From Fuscovulum blasticum DSM 2131 (GTDB taxonomy: Bacteria > Pseudomonadota > Alphaproteobacteria > Rhodobacterales > Rhodobacteraceae), in the NCBI RefSeq assembly GCF_003034965.1, contig NZ_PZKE01000006.1:159832-223831 (forward strand): 64,000 nt of DNA, in the 5' to 3' direction. Below are positions 53,863 through 63,423 of the stretch, piece by piece. The notes under the pieces are model-generated. The model saw only the letters and a program-made list of their open reading frames with translations. It made no database searches and was not told the DNA's origin. The translations under genes were made by a program, and so were the position numbers. Numbering within the stretch: the first letter of the stretch is position 1; each line of letters begins with the position of its first letter.

Positions 53863-55167
53863 TCAGGCCAGAAGCGAGATCGGGTTTTCCAGCCCCTCGA
53901 CCACCACCTTGAGGAACTCGGCGCCAAGCGCCCCGTCGATCACCCGGTGATCGACCGACAGGGTCATCGACATCACGGTCGCGACCCCGACCGAGCCGTC
54001 CTTCAGCACCACGGGCTTCTTCACCCCGGCCCCCACGGCCAGAATGGCCCCGTGCGGCGGGTTGATGACGGCATCGAAATTCTCGATCCCCATCATCCCC
54101 AGGTTCGAGATCGCGAAACTGCCGCCCTGATATTCATGGGGGGCCAGCTTCTTGGTCTTCGCCCGCGTGGCCAGATCCTTCATCTCGGCGGACAGCGTGC
54201 TCAGCGTCTTCGCCTCGGCATCGCGCAGCACCGGGGTGAACAGGCCGCCTTCAACCGCAACGGCAACGGCCACATCCGAAGGTTTCAGCTTCAGGATACG
54301 GTCCCCCGCCCAGACGGCATTGGCGTCCGGCACCGCCTGCAGCGCCACCGCGCAGGCCTTGATGATGAAGTCGTTGACCGACAGCTTCACGCCGCGCGCT
54401 TCCAGCCCCTTGTTGAGCTGTTCACGGAAGGCCATCAGCGCATCCAGCCGCACCTCGCGGCGCAGGTAGAAATGCGGAATGGTCTGCTTGGCTTCGGTCA
54501 GGCGGGCCGCGATGGTGCGGCGCATACCGTCCAGCGGCACCTCGGTGAAGGTGCGGTCGGCATACATCTTCAGCACCGTCTCGGTCGCCATGCCGGTCGG
54601 CATCGCCGCCTTGACCGCAGCCGGGGCCGGCTCCGCAGCCTGCGCCGGGGCAACGGTCGGAGCCGCTGCCGCCGTGCCGGGCGTCGCGCCTTCGACATCG
54701 GCCTTCACGATCCGGCCATGCGGGCCCGATCCCTTGACGGCCGTCAGGTCCAGACCCTTGTCCTTGGCGATCCGCCGCGCCAGCGGCGAGGCAAAGACGC
54801 GCGGGCCTCCGGTTGCGACGGGGGCCGGGGCGGCCACAGGGGCCGCGACCGGCGCCGTTGCAACCGCAGCCGGGGCTGCGGCCGCAGTGGCGGCCGGGGC
54901 AGGCGCCGCGTCCGAGGCGCTTTCGCCCTCTTCCACCAGCACCGCAATCGGCGTGTTCACCTTCACGCCGGCGGTGCCTTCGGCCACCAGGATCTTGCCG
55001 ACGGTGCCTTCATCCGCCGTCTCGAACTCCATCGTGGCCTTGTCGGTCTCGATCTCGGCGATGATCTGGCCGGATTTGACCACATCGCCCTCTTTCACCA
55101 GCCATTTGGCCAGCGTGCCCTCTTCCATCGTTGGCGAAAGGGCGGGCATCAGGATTTGCGTTGCCAT
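53863..55167 (-). CDS. pdhC: Pyruvate dehydrogenase E2, dihydrolipoamide acetyltransferase
   Basis: A 434-residue core subunit of the pyruvate dehydrogenase complex. An N-terminal lipoyl domain (residues 1-80, lipoyl lysine in [11 protein letters not shown]) leads through an Ala/Pro linker to the peripheral subunit-binding domain ([20 protein letters not shown]). The catalytic domain carries the active-site His/Asp motif in [13 protein letters not shown]. It transfers the acetyl group to CoA. The lipoyl-coding DNA is nearly identical to that in pdhB (see repeat entries). It lies 13 bases after pdhB in the pdhABC operon. Confidence 0.96.
   Translation of the reverse strand: MATQILMPALSPTMEEGTLAKWLVKEGDVVKSGQIIAEIETDKATMEFETADEGTVGKILVAEGTAGVKVNTPIAVLVEEGESASDAAPAPAATAAAAPAAVATAPVAAPVAAPAPVATGGPRVFASPLARRIAKDKGLDLTAVKGSGPHGRIVKADVEGATPGTAAAAPTVAPAQAAEPAPAAVKAAMPTGMATETVLKMYADRTFTEVPLDGMRRTIAARLTEAKQTIPHFYLRREVRLDALMAFREQLNKGLEARGVKLSVNDFIIKACAVALQAVPDANAVWAGDRILKLKPSDVAVAVAVEGGLFTPVLRDAEAKTLSTLSAEMKDLATRAKTKKLAPHEYQGGSFAISNLGMMGIENFDAVINPPHGAILAVGAGVKKPVVLKDGSVGVATVMSMTLSVDHRVIDGALGAEFLKVVVEGLENPISLLA
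54908..55167 (-). repeat. Lipoyl-domain direct repeat, copy in pdhC
   Basis: About 260 bases encoding the E2 lipoyl domain match the pdhB copy at 56298-56557 almost base for base at a constant offset of 1390. Proteins differ at only about three residues over the first 90. Confidence 0.9.
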
Positions 55168-55180
55168 ATCTCTTTCCCCC

Positions 55181-56557
55181 TCAGCGATAGCAGACGGACT
55201 TGACCGCCGCGACCACCTCGGCCGGCGTGATCAGCGCCAGACGCTCCAGGTTCGCGGCATAGGGCATCGGCACGTCCTTGCCGGTGCAGGTCACCACGGG
55301 CGCGTCCAGGTAATCGAACGCCCGTTGCATGATGCTCGAGGCCAGGTGATCGCCGATGCTGCCCACCGGGAAGCCTTCTTCCACCGTGACGCAGCGGTTG
55401 GTCTTCTGCACGCTGGCCAGCACGGTGTCATAGTCGATGGGTCGCAGCGTCCGCAGGTTGATGACCTCGGCGCTGATACCGTCCTTGGCCAGTTCCTCGG
55501 CTGCCGCCAGCGCATGGGCCACGCCGATCCCGAAGGAAACCAGCGTCACATCGCTGCCCGACCGCAGGATCGACGCCTTGCCGAAGGGAATGGTGAAATC
55601 CCCCTCGGCCGGCACGTCGAAGGACCGTCCGTAAAGGATCTCGTTTTCCAGGAACACCACCGGGTTCGGATCGCGGATCGCCGATTTCAGCAGACCTTTC
55701 GCATCCGCCGCCGAATAGGGCATACAGACCTTCAGCCCCGGAATGGCGGCATACCAGGCGGCATAGTCCTGGCTGTGCTGCGCGCCCACCCGTGCCGCCG
55801 CCCCGTTCGGACCGCGGAACACCATCGGGCTGCCCATCTGGCCGCCCGACATGTACAGCGTTTTCGCGGCCGAATTCAGGATGTGGTCAATCGCCTGCAT
55901 TGCGAAGTTGAAGGTCATGAATTCGACGATCGGCTTCAGCCCGCCCCAGCTTGCACCCGTGGCGATGCCGGCAAAGCCCATCTCGGTGATCGGCGTATCG
56001 ACAACGCGCTTCGCGCCGAACTCATCCAGCAAGCCTTGGGAAATCTTGTAGGCGCCCTGATATTCGCCCACTTCCTCGCCCATCAGGAACACGGTCGGAT
56101 CGGCGCGCATTTCCTCGGCCATCGCCTCGCGCAGCGCCTCGCGCACGGTCATGGTCTTGGTCGGCACGCCTTCGGGCAGGTCGCTGTGCGGCCAGCCAGA
56201 GGCGGCCTGAACCGGCGCCGGGGCAGGGGCTGCCGCCACCGCCGCGACAGGCGCCGCCGCAGCCGCGATAGGCGCGGCCGCTGCCGGGGCAGGTGTCGCG
56301 TCCGAGGCGCTTTCGCCCTCCTCGACCAGCACCGCAATCGGCGTGTTCACCTTCACGCCGGCGGTGCCTTCGGCCACCAGGATCTTGCCGACGGTGCCTT
56401 CATCCGCCGCCTCGAATTCCATCGTCGCCTTGTCGGTCTCGATCTCGGCGATGATCTGGCCGGATTTGACCACATCGCCTTCCTTCACCAGCCACTTGGC
56501 CAGCGTGCCTTCCTCCATGGTCGGAGAAAGCGCGGGCATCAGAACTTGCGTTGCCAT
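55181..56557 (-). CDS. pdhB: Pyruvate dehydrogenase E1 beta subunit with fused lipoyl domain
   Basis: A 458-residue protein with an extra lipoyl domain (residues 1-80, [11 protein letters not shown]) and an Ala/Pro linker in front of the usual E1-beta transketolase domains ([20 protein letters not shown], then [20 protein letters not shown]). N-terminal lipoyl fusion on E1-beta is known from alphaproteobacteria. With PdhA it decarboxylates pyruvate using thiamine diphosphate. The start at 56557 has AGGGGAAG upstream; an in-frame ATG at 56593 lies inside pdhA and is rejected. It lies 14 bases after the pdhA stop codon. Confidence 0.95.
   Translation of the reverse strand: MATQVLMPALSPTMEEGTLAKWLVKEGDVVKSGQIIAEIETDKATMEFEAADEGTVGKILVAEGTAGVKVNTPIAVLVEEGESASDATPAPAAAAPIAAAAAPVAAVAAAPAPAPVQAASGWPHSDLPEGVPTKTMTVREALREAMAEEMRADPTVFLMGEEVGEYQGAYKISQGLLDEFGAKRVVDTPITEMGFAGIATGASWGGLKPIVEFMTFNFAMQAIDHILNSAAKTLYMSGGQMGSPMVFRGPNGAAARVGAQHSQDYAAWYAAIPGLKVCMPYSAADAKGLLKSAIRDPNPVVFLENEILYGRSFDVPAEGDFTIPFGKASILRSGSDVTLVSFGIGVAHALAAAEELAKDGISAEVINLRTLRPIDYDTVLASVQKTNRCVTVEEGFPVGSIGDHLASSIMQRAFDYLDAPVVTCTGKDVPMPYAANLERLALITPAEVVAAVKSVCYR
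56298..56557 (-). repeat. Lipoyl-domain direct repeat, copy in pdhB
   Basis: Partner of the repeat at 54908-55167, same orientation, both ending at a start codon. Most differences are single third-position changes. Confidence 0.9.
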
Positions 56558-56571
56558 CGTCTTCCCCTCCC

Positions 56572-57558
56572 TTAAACCGTAATATCCGTCCAAAGCTCGC
56601 TCAGCGGCGGCTCCGGGCTTTCCTTTGAGAACTCGGCCGCCTCGTTCACCAGCGCCTTGATCTCCTTGTCGATGGCCTTCAGATCCTCATCCGAGGCAAG
56701 GCCGCCCTGCGTCAGCAGATCACGGACATGTTCGATGCAATCCTTCTCGGTCTTGATCTTCTCGACCTCTTCCCGCGTGCGATACTTCGCCGGGTCCGAC
56801 ATCGAGTGACCGCGATAGCGATAGGTCATCATTTCAAGGATATAGGGGCCCTTGCCCGCGCGGCAGTGCGCCACGGCCTTTTCGCCCGCCGCCTTGACCG
56901 CCACCACGTCCATGCCGTCAACCTGCTCGCCCGGAATCCCGTAGGCGGTGCCGCGTCCGTAAAGCGTGGTGGATTTCGTCGCCCGCTTCATCGAGGTGCC
57001 CATGGCATACTGGTTGTTCTCGATGACAAAGATCGCCGGCAGGCTCCACAACTCGGCCATGTTGTAGGTCTCATAGACCTGGCCCTGGTTGGCCGCGCCG
57101 TCGCCGAAATAGACGAAGGTCACGTTGTCATTGCCCAGATACTTGTCGGCAAAGGCAAGGCCCGCGCCCAGCGGCACCTGCGCGCCCACGATGCCATGGC
57201 CGCCGTAGAAATGCTTTTCCTTGCTGAACATGTGCATCGAGCCGCCTTTCCCCTTGGAATAGCCGCCGATGCGCCCGGTCAGTTCCGCCATCACGCCCTT
57301 GGGGTCCATGCCGCAGGCCAGCATGTGACCATGGTCGCGATAGCTGGTGATGCGCTTGTCGCCTTCCTTCGCGGCGGCCTCCAGGCCCACCACCACGGCT
57401 TCCTGCCCGATGTACAGGTGGCAGAAGCCGCCGATCAGGCCCATGCCGTAAAGCTGGCCGGCCTTTTCCTCGAACCGCCGGATCAGCAGCATCTCGCGGT
57501 AGTATTTCAGCAGATCGTCCTTCGAGACGTTCGGTCTCTTCTCGGGCGTTTTCGCCAT
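56572..57558 (-). CDS. pdhA: Pyruvate dehydrogenase E1 alpha subunit
   Basis: A 328-residue thiamine diphosphate enzyme. The ThDP motif begins [20 protein letters not shown] and ends in IENN; the phosphorylation-loop-like [20 protein letters not shown] and the N-terminal [20 protein letters not shown] are typical. The ATG at 57558 has GGGAGG upstream. It is the first gene of pdhABC. A candidate promoter and a 20-bp palindrome lie 25-73 bases upstream, pointing to repression of the whole complex. Confidence 0.97.
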   Translation of the reverse strand: MAKTPEKRPNVSKDDLLKYYREMLLIRRFEEKAGQLYGMGLIGGFCHLYIGQEAVVVGLEAAAKEGDKRITSYRDHGHMLACGMDPKGVMAELTGRIGGYSKGKGGSMHMFSKEKHFYGGHGIVGAQVPLGAGLAFADKYLGNDNVTFVYFGDGAANQGQVYETYNMAELWSLPAIFVIENNQYAMGTSMKRATKSTTLYGRGTAYGIPGEQVDGMDVVAVKAAGEKAVAHCRAGKGPYILEMMTYRYRGHSMSDPAKYRTREEVEKIKTEKDCIEHVRDLLTQGGLASDEDLKAIDKEIKALVNEAAEFSKESPEPPLSELWTDITV

Positions 57559-57582
57559 CGGGCCCTCCCAGCACGCAACGGA

Positions 57583-57602
57583 ATGGTTCAACGTTAAACC
57601 AT
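57583..57602. promoter_or_regulatory. Palindromic operator candidate in the pdhA leader
   Basis: ATGGTTCAACGTTAAACCAT is a 20-bp palindrome with one mismatched pair. It begins 25 bases upstream of the pdhA start codon and touches the predicted -10 box. This is the usual place for a repressor site. Confidence 0.65.
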
Positions 57603-57631
57603 CCATACAGCATCGGGGATTTACTGGTCAA
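57602..57631 (-). promoter_or_regulatory. Candidate pdhABC promoter
   Basis: On the minus strand TTGACC (57631-57626), an 18-base spacer and TATGGA (57607-57602). It is followed at once by the palindrome. Confidence 0.55.
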
Positions 57632-57741
57632 AGCGTAATTTTTGCCGCGTGCGGATGCAGGCGGCGCATGGCTGGGGCAGGAATTTCCGGGGATGGCGGG
57701 CAAGGGCAGGGCGCGCGGGCCGTGCCGCGGGCCGGACCCGA

Positions 57742-58044
57742 TCAGCGAATGGTGATCTCGTCGGCGCGCATGTAACCCAGCACGTCGCGCGCCTGCTGGT
57801 CCAGCAGGTCAAGGTCCAGATAGGCATCCGACAGGCGATGCGTCAGGTTCTGCATCTGGGCCAGCTCGCCAACCAGCTTGTCGCGCTCCAGCCGCAATTC
57901 CCCCGCTTCGGCAGTGATCTCGACCCGGCGGAACACACCGTAATCGCCCTGCACGGCGGCAAAGGTGAAATAGGCGCCCAGCGAAAAGGCCAGGGCAAAA
58001 TAGATAAGCCCGCCGATATTGCGCCGTGCGCCTGCCTGAGTCAT
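57742..58044 (-). CDS. FtsB/DivIC-like septum formation initiator
   Basis: A 100-residue bitopic membrane protein: a short cytoplasmic N-terminus, one helix (IGGLIYFALAFSLGAYFTF), then a periplasmic coiled coil (ELRLERDKLVGELAQMQNLT) and a conserved end LDQQARDVLGYMRADE. This is the FtsB/DivIC pattern; FtsB bridges FtsL and FtsQ in the division machinery. It lies between fba and pdhA on the same strand, near glycolytic genes as in many alphaproteobacteria where it sits next to eno or pdhA. Confidence 0.88.
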   Translation of the reverse strand: MTQAGARRNIGGLIYFALAFSLGAYFTFAAVQGDYGVFRRVEITAEAGELRLERDKLVGELAQMQNLTHRLSDAYLDLDLLDQQARDVLGYMRADEITIR

Positions 58045-58114
58045 GCCGATCCGCCTCGAACCGCCCCTCGTTCACGCGGGGGCCTTTCGGAAACCATGGC
58101 ACAAGACAGACGGC

Positions 58115-58145
58115 AAGGGAATCCCCCAAAGCGCGGGATTCCCTT
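58115..58145 (-). terminator. Stem-loop downstream of fba
   Basis: AAGGGAATCCC (58115-58125) pairs with GGGATTCCCTT (58135-58145). It begins 10 bases after the fba stop on the minus strand. A T-tract is present only in the plus direction, so on the fba side it may act through RNA stability. Confidence 0.6.
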
Positions 58146-58155
58146 ATTTTTCGCC

Positions 58156-59049
58156 TCAGCCCGCGATGGATGCGGCGTGGATCGAATCAACCGCCGACTT
58201 CAGCACCGTGTCGAATTCCGCATCCGACTGCTTGGCCGACAGGCCTTCGCTCAGGGCGCGGCTGAAGCTGGCGATGATGCCGCGGTTGCGCGCCAGGATC
58301 TTGTTCGCCGCATCGCGGCTGTGGCCACCCGACAGCGCCACCACCTTCAGCACCGCCGGATGATCCACCAGCGGGGCATAGAAATTGTCCACGGTCGGAA
58401 GGCTCAGCTTCAGCATCACCTGCTGGCCGGCGGGCAGGGCGTCCAGCCCTTTCAGCAGCGCTTTTTGCAGCAGGTCTTCCGCCTCGGCCTTGTCGGCGAT
58501 CGAGATCGTGACTTCCGGTTCCAGGATCGGCATCAGCCCGGCCGCGCTCACCTGCGCGCCCACGGCGAACTGCTGGTCCACCACCGCCTGAATTCCCTTG
58601 GCATTGGCGGCCGAGATCACGCTGCGTTCCTTGGTGCCGAAGATGCCCGCCTTCACGGCCTTTGCCAGCAGCGCATCCAGCGCGGGCATCGGCTTCATCA
58701 ACTGGCAGCCGTCAACCTCGGCTTCCAGACCCTTGTCGATCTTCAGGAACGGCACCACCCGGCGCTTGTCCCACAGGTAGGTGGCGGTCGGAATGCCGTC
58801 GATGGTGCGGTCCATGGTCTGTTCAAACAGGATGGCCCCCACCACTTTCGATCCGTCGAACGCCGGCGACTTGATGATCCGCGCCCGCATGGCATGGATC
58901 AGGTCGAACATCCCCGCTTCATCGGTCCAGGCGCTTTCGTCCACGCCATACAGTTTCAGCGCCTTCGGGGTTGACCCGCCGCTCTGGTCCAGCGCCGCAA
59001 TGAAGCCCTGTCCATCGCGGATCTGCGCCGTCATCTCTGCCTTGCTCAT
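58156..59049 (-). CDS. Class I fructose-bisphosphate aldolase
   Basis: A 297-residue aldolase of the bacterial class I type (Schiff-base, metal-independent) that cleaves fructose 1,6-bisphosphate. Diagnostic segments are IAALDQSGGSTPKALKLYGV at the N-terminus, LMPILEPEVTISIADKAEAE in the middle and VMLKLSLPTVDNFY, where the lysine probably forms the Schiff base, and ALSGGHSRDAANK at the phosphate site. It is immediately downstream of pgk on the same strand, so two consecutive lower-glycolysis/Calvin-cycle steps are grouped. Length is normal. Confidence 0.92.
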   Translation of the reverse strand: MSKAEMTAQIRDGQGFIAALDQSGGSTPKALKLYGVDESAWTDEAGMFDLIHAMRARIIKSPAFDGSKVVGAILFEQTMDRTIDGIPTATYLWDKRRVVPFLKIDKGLEAEVDGCQLMKPMPALDALLAKAVKAGIFGTKERSVISAANAKGIQAVVDQQFAVGAQVSAAGLMPILEPEVTISIADKAEAEDLLQKALLKGLDALPAGQQVMLKLSLPTVDNFYAPLVDHPAVLKVVALSGGHSRDAANKILARNRGIIASFSRALSEGLSAKQSDAEFDTVLKSAVDSIHAASIAG

Positions 59050-59135
59050 CAGTCCGGTTCCCTTTTGTCATGCTTTTTCCCCCGCATAACGGCAAGTCTG
59101 GAACCTCGCAATTACGGTCGCGCTAACAGGACAGC

Positions 59136-59166
59136 AGAAAGCGGCCGCCTCTTGCGAAGCGGCCGC
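59136..59166 (-). terminator. Stem-loop downstream of pgk
   Basis: GCGGCCGC occurs at 59141-59148 and 59159-59166 and, being self-complementary, forms an 8-bp stem. On the minus strand TTTCT follows directly (59140-59136). The repeats are also part of a 12-bp direct repeat. Confidence 0.7.
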
Positions 59167-59191
59167 CTGTTGCTGTGCCCTTGTGGCGTGA

Positions 59192-60382
59192 TCAGACCGA
59201 CAGCGCGGCCACGCCCGGCAGAACCTTGCCTTCCATCCATTCCAGGAAGGCCCCGCCTGCGGTCGAGATGAAGGTGAAATCCTCGGCCGCACCCGCCTGG
59301 TTCAGCGCGGCCACCGTATCGCCGCCGCCCGCGACCGAAATCAGATGCCCCGCCGCCGTCAGCCGGGCCGCTTCCTTGGCCGTGGCATTGGTGGCGGCAT
59401 CGAACGGCGTCAGTTCAAAGGCACCCAGCGGGCCGTTCCAGATCAGCGTCGCGCAATGCGCCATGGCCGCCTTGATCCGCGCCACGGTTTCGCTGCCCGC
59501 ATCCAGAATCATCCCGTCTTCCGGGCAGGCCGTTACCACAACGATGCTGCTTGGGGCATTGGCCTTGAACTCCTTGGCCACCACCACATCGACCGGCAGA
59601 TAGATCTTGCAACCGGCTTCCTTGGCCTTTTCCAGGATCTCGCGCGCGGTGGCGGCCATGTCGCGCTCGGCCAGCGACTTGCCGACCTCGACGCCCTGCG
59701 CCACCAGGAAGGTGTTGGCCATTCCGCCGCCGATCACCAGATGTTCAACCTTGCTGACAAGGTTGCCCAGCAGTTCCAGCTTGGTCGAAACCTTGGCGCC
59801 GCCAACCACCGCCATCACCGGCCGCGCCGGGTTGCCAAGGGCGGCATCCAGCGCCTTCAGCTCGGCCTCCATCAGACGGCCCGCTGCCTTGGGCAACAGC
59901 CGCGCCAGCCCTTCGGTCGAGGCATGGGCCCGGTGCGCGGCCGAGAAGGCATCGTTCACATAGACATCGCCCAGCTTGGCGAAGTCCGCCGCCAGTGCGG
60001 GGTCGTTCTTTTCCTCGCCTGCATGGAAGCGGGTGTTTTCCAGCAGCACCACGTCGCCGGGGGCCGCTGCCGCGATCGCGGCCTTAGCCGGGGCGCCGAT
60101 GCAATCGGTGCCGAACACCACCTTGCGCTTCAGCGCCGCCTCCAGCGCGGGAACCACCTGCGCCAGGCTCATCTCGGGCACCACCTTGCCCTTGGGCCGG
60201 TCGAAGTGTGCCAGAAGAACCACCTTGCCACCGCGGGCAATGATGTCCTCGACGGTGGGCAGGATCTTGTCGATCCGCGTGGTGTCTGTAACCTTGCCGT
60301 CTTCCATCGGCACGTTGATATCGACGCGCGTCAGCACGACCTTGCCGGCCAGCGCCACATCATCAAGGGAATTCCAGGCCAT
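59192..60382 (-). CDS. pgk: Phosphoglycerate kinase
   Basis: A 396-residue two-domain kinase of glycolysis and gluconeogenesis. The start at 60382 ([20 protein letters not shown]) is set by CAGGAG upstream. The N-domain substrate site is [20 protein letters not shown] and [16 protein letters not shown]. The nucleotide domain has [24 protein letters not shown] and GGGDTVAAL. Length is standard. It is divergent from the cyclophilin genes and followed by fba. Confidence 0.97.
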   Translation of the reverse strand: MAWNSLDDVALAGKVVLTRVDINVPMEDGKVTDTTRIDKILPTVEDIIARGGKVVLLAHFDRPKGKVVPEMSLAQVVPALEAALKRKVVFGTDCIGAPAKAAIAAAAPGDVVLLENTRFHAGEEKNDPALAADFAKLGDVYVNDAFSAAHRAHASTEGLARLLPKAAGRLMEAELKALDAALGNPARPVMAVVGGAKVSTKLELLGNLVSKVEHLVIGGGMANTFLVAQGVEVGKSLAERDMAATAREILEKAKEAGCKIYLPVDVVVAKEFKANAPSSIVVVTACPEDGMILDAGSETVARIKAAMAHCATLIWNGPLGAFELTPFDAATNATAKEAARLTAAGHLISVAGGGDTVAALNQAGAAEDFTFISTAGGAFLEWMEGKVLPGVAALSV

Positions 60383-60518
60383 CGCGGTTCTCCTGTTGGG
60401 TGTTGCCCCCTCTTTCCGTCCAAACATGCCCAAGGTCAACCGATCACACCCTTTTGTCCTTCCCCTTGCGGCGACCGGTCGCTACCTTTCGCCGCGAAAT
60501 GAAACCCGGAGAATACGG

Positions 60519-61028
60519 ATGGCCCAGATCAAGGACCCCGAAAACACCATCATCCTGACGCTGAAGGACGGCGAAGTGGTGATCGAGCTTCTCAGCGAAG
60601 TCGCCCCCAAACATGCCGAGCGGATGAAGCAACTGGCCCGTGACAAGGCCTATGACAACGTGGCCTTCCATCGCGTGATCCAGGGGTTCATGGCCCAGAC
60701 CGGCGATGTGGAAAACGCCAACATGGAAAACAACTACAATCCGCGCCGCGCGGGCACCGGCGGTTCCAAATACCCCGACCTGCCGGCCGAATTCTCCAAG
60801 CTGCCGCATGACCGCGGCACGCTGGGCGCCGCCCGGTCGCAGAACCCGAATTCGGCCAACAGCCAGTTCTTCATCAACTTCGCCGACAACCACTTCCTGA
60901 ACGGGCAGTACACCGTTTATGGCCGTGTGATCTCGGGCATGGAACATGTCGACAAGATCGCCCGGGGCGAACCGCCGGCTAACCCCGACCGCATGATCAC
61001 CGTCCGGGTGGCTGCCGATGTTCAGTAA
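60519..61028 (+). CDS. Cytoplasmic peptidyl-prolyl cis-trans isomerase (cyclophilin)
   Basis: A 169-residue cyclophilin. The start at 60519 has GGAGA upstream; there is no signal peptide, so it should be cytoplasmic. The active-site arginine and surrounding motif is VAFHRVIQGFMAQTGD. KLPHDRGTLGAARSQNPNSA and NSQFFINFADNHFLNGQYTV are the other family blocks. It overlaps the next gene by 11 bases. Confidence 0.95.
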   Translation: MAQIKDPENTIILTLKDGEVVIELLSEVAPKHAERMKQLARDKAYDNVAFHRVIQGFMAQTGDVENANMENNYNPRRAGTGGSKYPDLPAEFSKLPHDRGTLGAARSQNPNSANSQFFINFADNHFLNGQYTVYGRVISGMEHVDKIARGEPPANPDRMITVRVAADVQ

Positions 61029-61575
61029 GATCGTCGCCGCCGCCTTCCTGCTGGCCACGCCTGCGCTGGCGCAGGACGTGCCCGATCTGGCAGGCCCCAA
61101 CCTGGTGATTCAGGTGTCCGGCCAGGCCAAGGGCACCGTCGTCATCGACCTGCTGCCCGATGTGGCGCCCAAGCATGTGGCGCAGATCACGGCGCTTGCC
61201 GAACAGGGCGCCTATGACAACGTGGTCTTCCACCGCGTCATCGACGGCTTCATGGCACAGACCGGCGACGTGCAGAATGGCAAGGCGGGCGGCGATCTGG
61301 CCTATGCCGGCACCGGCGGGTCAAGCCTGCCCGATCTGCCGGCCGAATTCTCGAACATCTCGTTCCAGCGCGGCATCGTCGGCATGGCCCGCAGCCAGGA
61401 CCCGAACTCGGCCAACAGCCAGTTCTTCATCATGTTCGGGGACGGCAGCTTCCTTGACGGGCAATATACCGTCGTGGGCCGGGTGATTTCCGGCATGGAT
61501 GTGGTGGATGCCATCAAGCGGGGCGAGCCGCCCAGCAACCCGGATGTGATGACCAAGGTCACCGTCCAGAAATAA
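61018..61575 (+). CDS. Periplasmic peptidyl-prolyl cis-trans isomerase (cyclophilin)
   Basis: A 185-residue cyclophilin with a signal peptide (MFSKIVAAAFLLATPALA, cleavage before QDV). The catalytic segment VVFHRVIDGFMAQTGD is conserved. It starts 11 bases inside the preceding cyclophilin gene; the two proteins are about half identical, so they are a tandem duplication split between cytoplasm and periplasm. Substrates are probably exported proteins, by inference. A strong terminator follows. Confidence 0.93.
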   Translation: MFSKIVAAAFLLATPALAQDVPDLAGPNLVIQVSGQAKGTVVIDLLPDVAPKHVAQITALAEQGAYDNVVFHRVIDGFMAQTGDVQNGKAGGDLAYAGTGGSSLPDLPAEFSNISFQRGIVGMARSQDPNSANSQFFIMFGDGSFLDGQYTVVGRVISGMDVVDAIKRGEPPSNPDVMTKVTVQK

Positions 61576-61578
61576 CGA

Positions 61579-61602
61579 AAAGGGGGCCGGTCGGCCCCCT
61601 TT
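61579..61602. terminator. Terminator between the cyclophilins and the next gene
   Basis: AAAGGGGGCC (61579-61588) pairs with GGCCCCCTTT (61593-61602), loop GGTC. A/T flanks suit both convergent transcripts. Confidence 0.88.
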
Positions 61603-61603
61603 G

Positions 61604-62110
61604 TCATTCCGTGCAGCTTTCCAGATTGAACTGGTCCCACATCGCATCCTGCGGGCCATCCATCACGGCATAGCGCAACTGCCGCCCGACATCCGACAGG
61701 ATCAGCGCCGGCGGGGCTTCGTCCTGCGGGTAGGGCGTATCCGCGATCCGGCTGCCGGCCAGCGCATAGACCACACCGCTCCAGACCCGGCACTCGGCCA
61801 TTTCCGCCTCGGTCGGCAACATGCTGTCAGGGCCGGGCCGTTCGCAGCCCAGGAACAGGTTTCCGGTGTCGCGGCTGGTGCCCATGTTTTCGCCGATCAC
61901 GCCCCACAGCTTGCGGCCGTCGGGCAGGTCAAGATCCATCACATGCTTGGTCATGCCGGCCTGTTCCCAGGATTCGGCCGCCCGAAAATGCAGCTTCGCC
62001 CCGGTTTCCGGTTCGACATAGACCGCCCGTTCCATCGGGCAGGCCATGGCCGCCCCGGCCACAGCCACTGCGGCAACAGCCGCCAGACACATCACCTTGC
62101 ACTGCATCAT
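61604..62110 (-). CDS. Secreted protein of unknown function
   Basis: A 168-residue protein I do not recognise. A signal peptide is clear ([20 protein letters not shown] then AMA). The mature part has four cysteines (CPMER, GCERPGP, AECRV, ESCTE near the end) that could form two disulfides. It is also rich in aromatic residues, for instance [18 protein letters not shown]. It starts 2 bases after the tyrS stop codon and is probably cotranscribed with it. Confidence 0.72.
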   Translation of the reverse strand: MMQCKVMCLAAVAAVAVAGAAMACPMERAVYVEPETGAKLHFRAAESWEQAGMTKHVMDLDLPDGRKLWGVIGENMGTSRDTGNLFLGCERPGPDSMLPTEAEMAECRVWSGVVYALAGSRIADTPYPQDEAPPALILSDVGRQLRYAVMDGPQDAMWDQFNLESCTE

Positions 62111-62112
62111 CT

Positions 62113-63366
62113 TCAGTCCAACACCACCAGGGCGTGCCGTTTGCGGCCCGCCGTCAACTTCACAGGGTCAGCCAGATCGCCCGCCTTCAGCCGCATCCCG
62201 GCATCGGTGACGATCTCGTCATTCAGCTTGGCGCCGCCTTCCAGGATCAGCCGCTTGGCATCCTTGCCGCTGCCGGCCAGCCCCGCGCGCACGAACAGTT
62301 GCACGATCCCGACGCCCTCATCCGCCACCTCGGCAGCACTGACGCGGACGGTCGGCAGGTCGTCCCCCACGCCGCCCTTCTCGAACACCTCGCGGGCGGT
62401 CTGCTCGGCCGCCTGCGCGGCCTCTTCGCCATGCAGCAGGCCGGTCGCCAGATTGGCCAGCAGGATCTTCGCCTGATTGATCTCCGACCCTTGCAGCGCG
62501 CCCAGCCGGTCACATTCGTCAACCGGCAGCTCGGTGAAGATCTTAAGGAACTTGCCCACGTCGGCATCGGTGGTGTTGCGCCAGAACTGCCAGAATTCGT
62601 AGGGCGACAGCATCGCGCCGTTCAGCCAGACCGCGCCGCTGGCCGACTTGCCCATCTTGCGCCCGTCGCTGGTGGTCAGAAGCGGCGTGGTCAGCCCGTA
62701 GATTTCGGCGTCGATCACCCGGCGGGTCAGGTCGATCCCGTTGACGATATTGCCCCACTGGTCCGACCCGCCCATCTGCAACAGACAGCCATAGCGGCGG
62801 TGGATTTCAAGGAAATCATAGGCTTGCAGGATCATGTAGTTGAACTCAAGGAAGCTCAACGATTGTTCCCGGTCCAGCCGCGACTTGACCGATTCAAACG
62901 ACAGCATCCGGTTCACGCTGAAATGCCGGCCGATGTCGCGCAGGAAATCCAGGTAGTTCAGCCCATCCAGCCATTCGGCATTGTTCAGCATGATCGCGCC
63001 ATTGGGCGCGTCCGAATAATCCAGATACCGCGCGAAGACCTGCTTCAGCCCGGCGATGTTCTCGTCAATCCTCTCGGGCGTCAGCAGCGGGCGTTCCTCG
63101 CTGCGGAAGGACGGGTCGCCCACCTTGGTGGTGCCGCCGCCCATCAGGGTGATCGGCTTGCCGCCGCATTTCTGCAGCCAGCGCAGGACCATGATGTTCA
63201 TCAGGTGACCCACATGCAGGCTGGCCGCAGTCGCATCATAGCCGATATAGGCCGGCACCACGCCCTTGCGAAACGCCTCGTCCAGCGCCTGATAATCGGT
63301 GCAATCGGCCACGAAGCCGCGCTCGAACATCACACGCAGAAAGTCGGATTTCGGATGGTAGGTCAT
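62113..63366 (-). CDS. tyrS: Tyrosyl-tRNA synthetase
   Basis: A 417-residue class I synthetase. The start at 63366 ([20 protein letters not shown]) fits family length; upstream codons belong to the divergent anmK region. The HIGH-type motif is [12 protein letters not shown], the KMSKS-type motif is [14 protein letters not shown] and the tyrosine site is [20 protein letters not shown] with [11 protein letters not shown]-terminal S4-like domain follows ([20 protein letters not shown]). It charges tRNA-Tyr. Confidence 0.97.
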   Translation of the reverse strand: MTYHPKSDFLRVMFERGFVADCTDYQALDEAFRKGVVPAYIGYDATAASLHVGHLMNIMVLRWLQKCGGKPITLMGGGTTKVGDPSFRSEERPLLTPERIDENIAGLKQVFARYLDYSDAPNGAIMLNNAEWLDGLNYLDFLRDIGRHFSVNRMLSFESVKSRLDREQSLSFLEFNYMILQAYDFLEIHRRYGCLLQMGGSDQWGNIVNGIDLTRRVIDAEIYGLTTPLLTTSDGRKMGKSASGAVWLNGAMLSPYEFWQFWRNTTDADVGKFLKIFTELPVDECDRLGALQGSEINQAKILLANLATGLLHGEEAAQAAEQTAREVFEKGGVGDDLPTVRVSAAEVADEGVGIVQLFVRAGLAGSGKDAKRLILEGGAKLNDEIVTDAGMRLKAGDLADPVKLTAGRKRHALVVLD

Positions 63367-63423
63367 GGGGCACCCGTGCTTAAAGTTGGCAGCGGTATAG
63401 CGGGGCAAGGAGCGAAGGGAAAG

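Noticed and set aside
59136..59166. Recombination site formed by two GCGGCCGC copies
   Set aside because: The position right after pgk and the TTTCT on its strand are explained more simply by a terminator hairpin.
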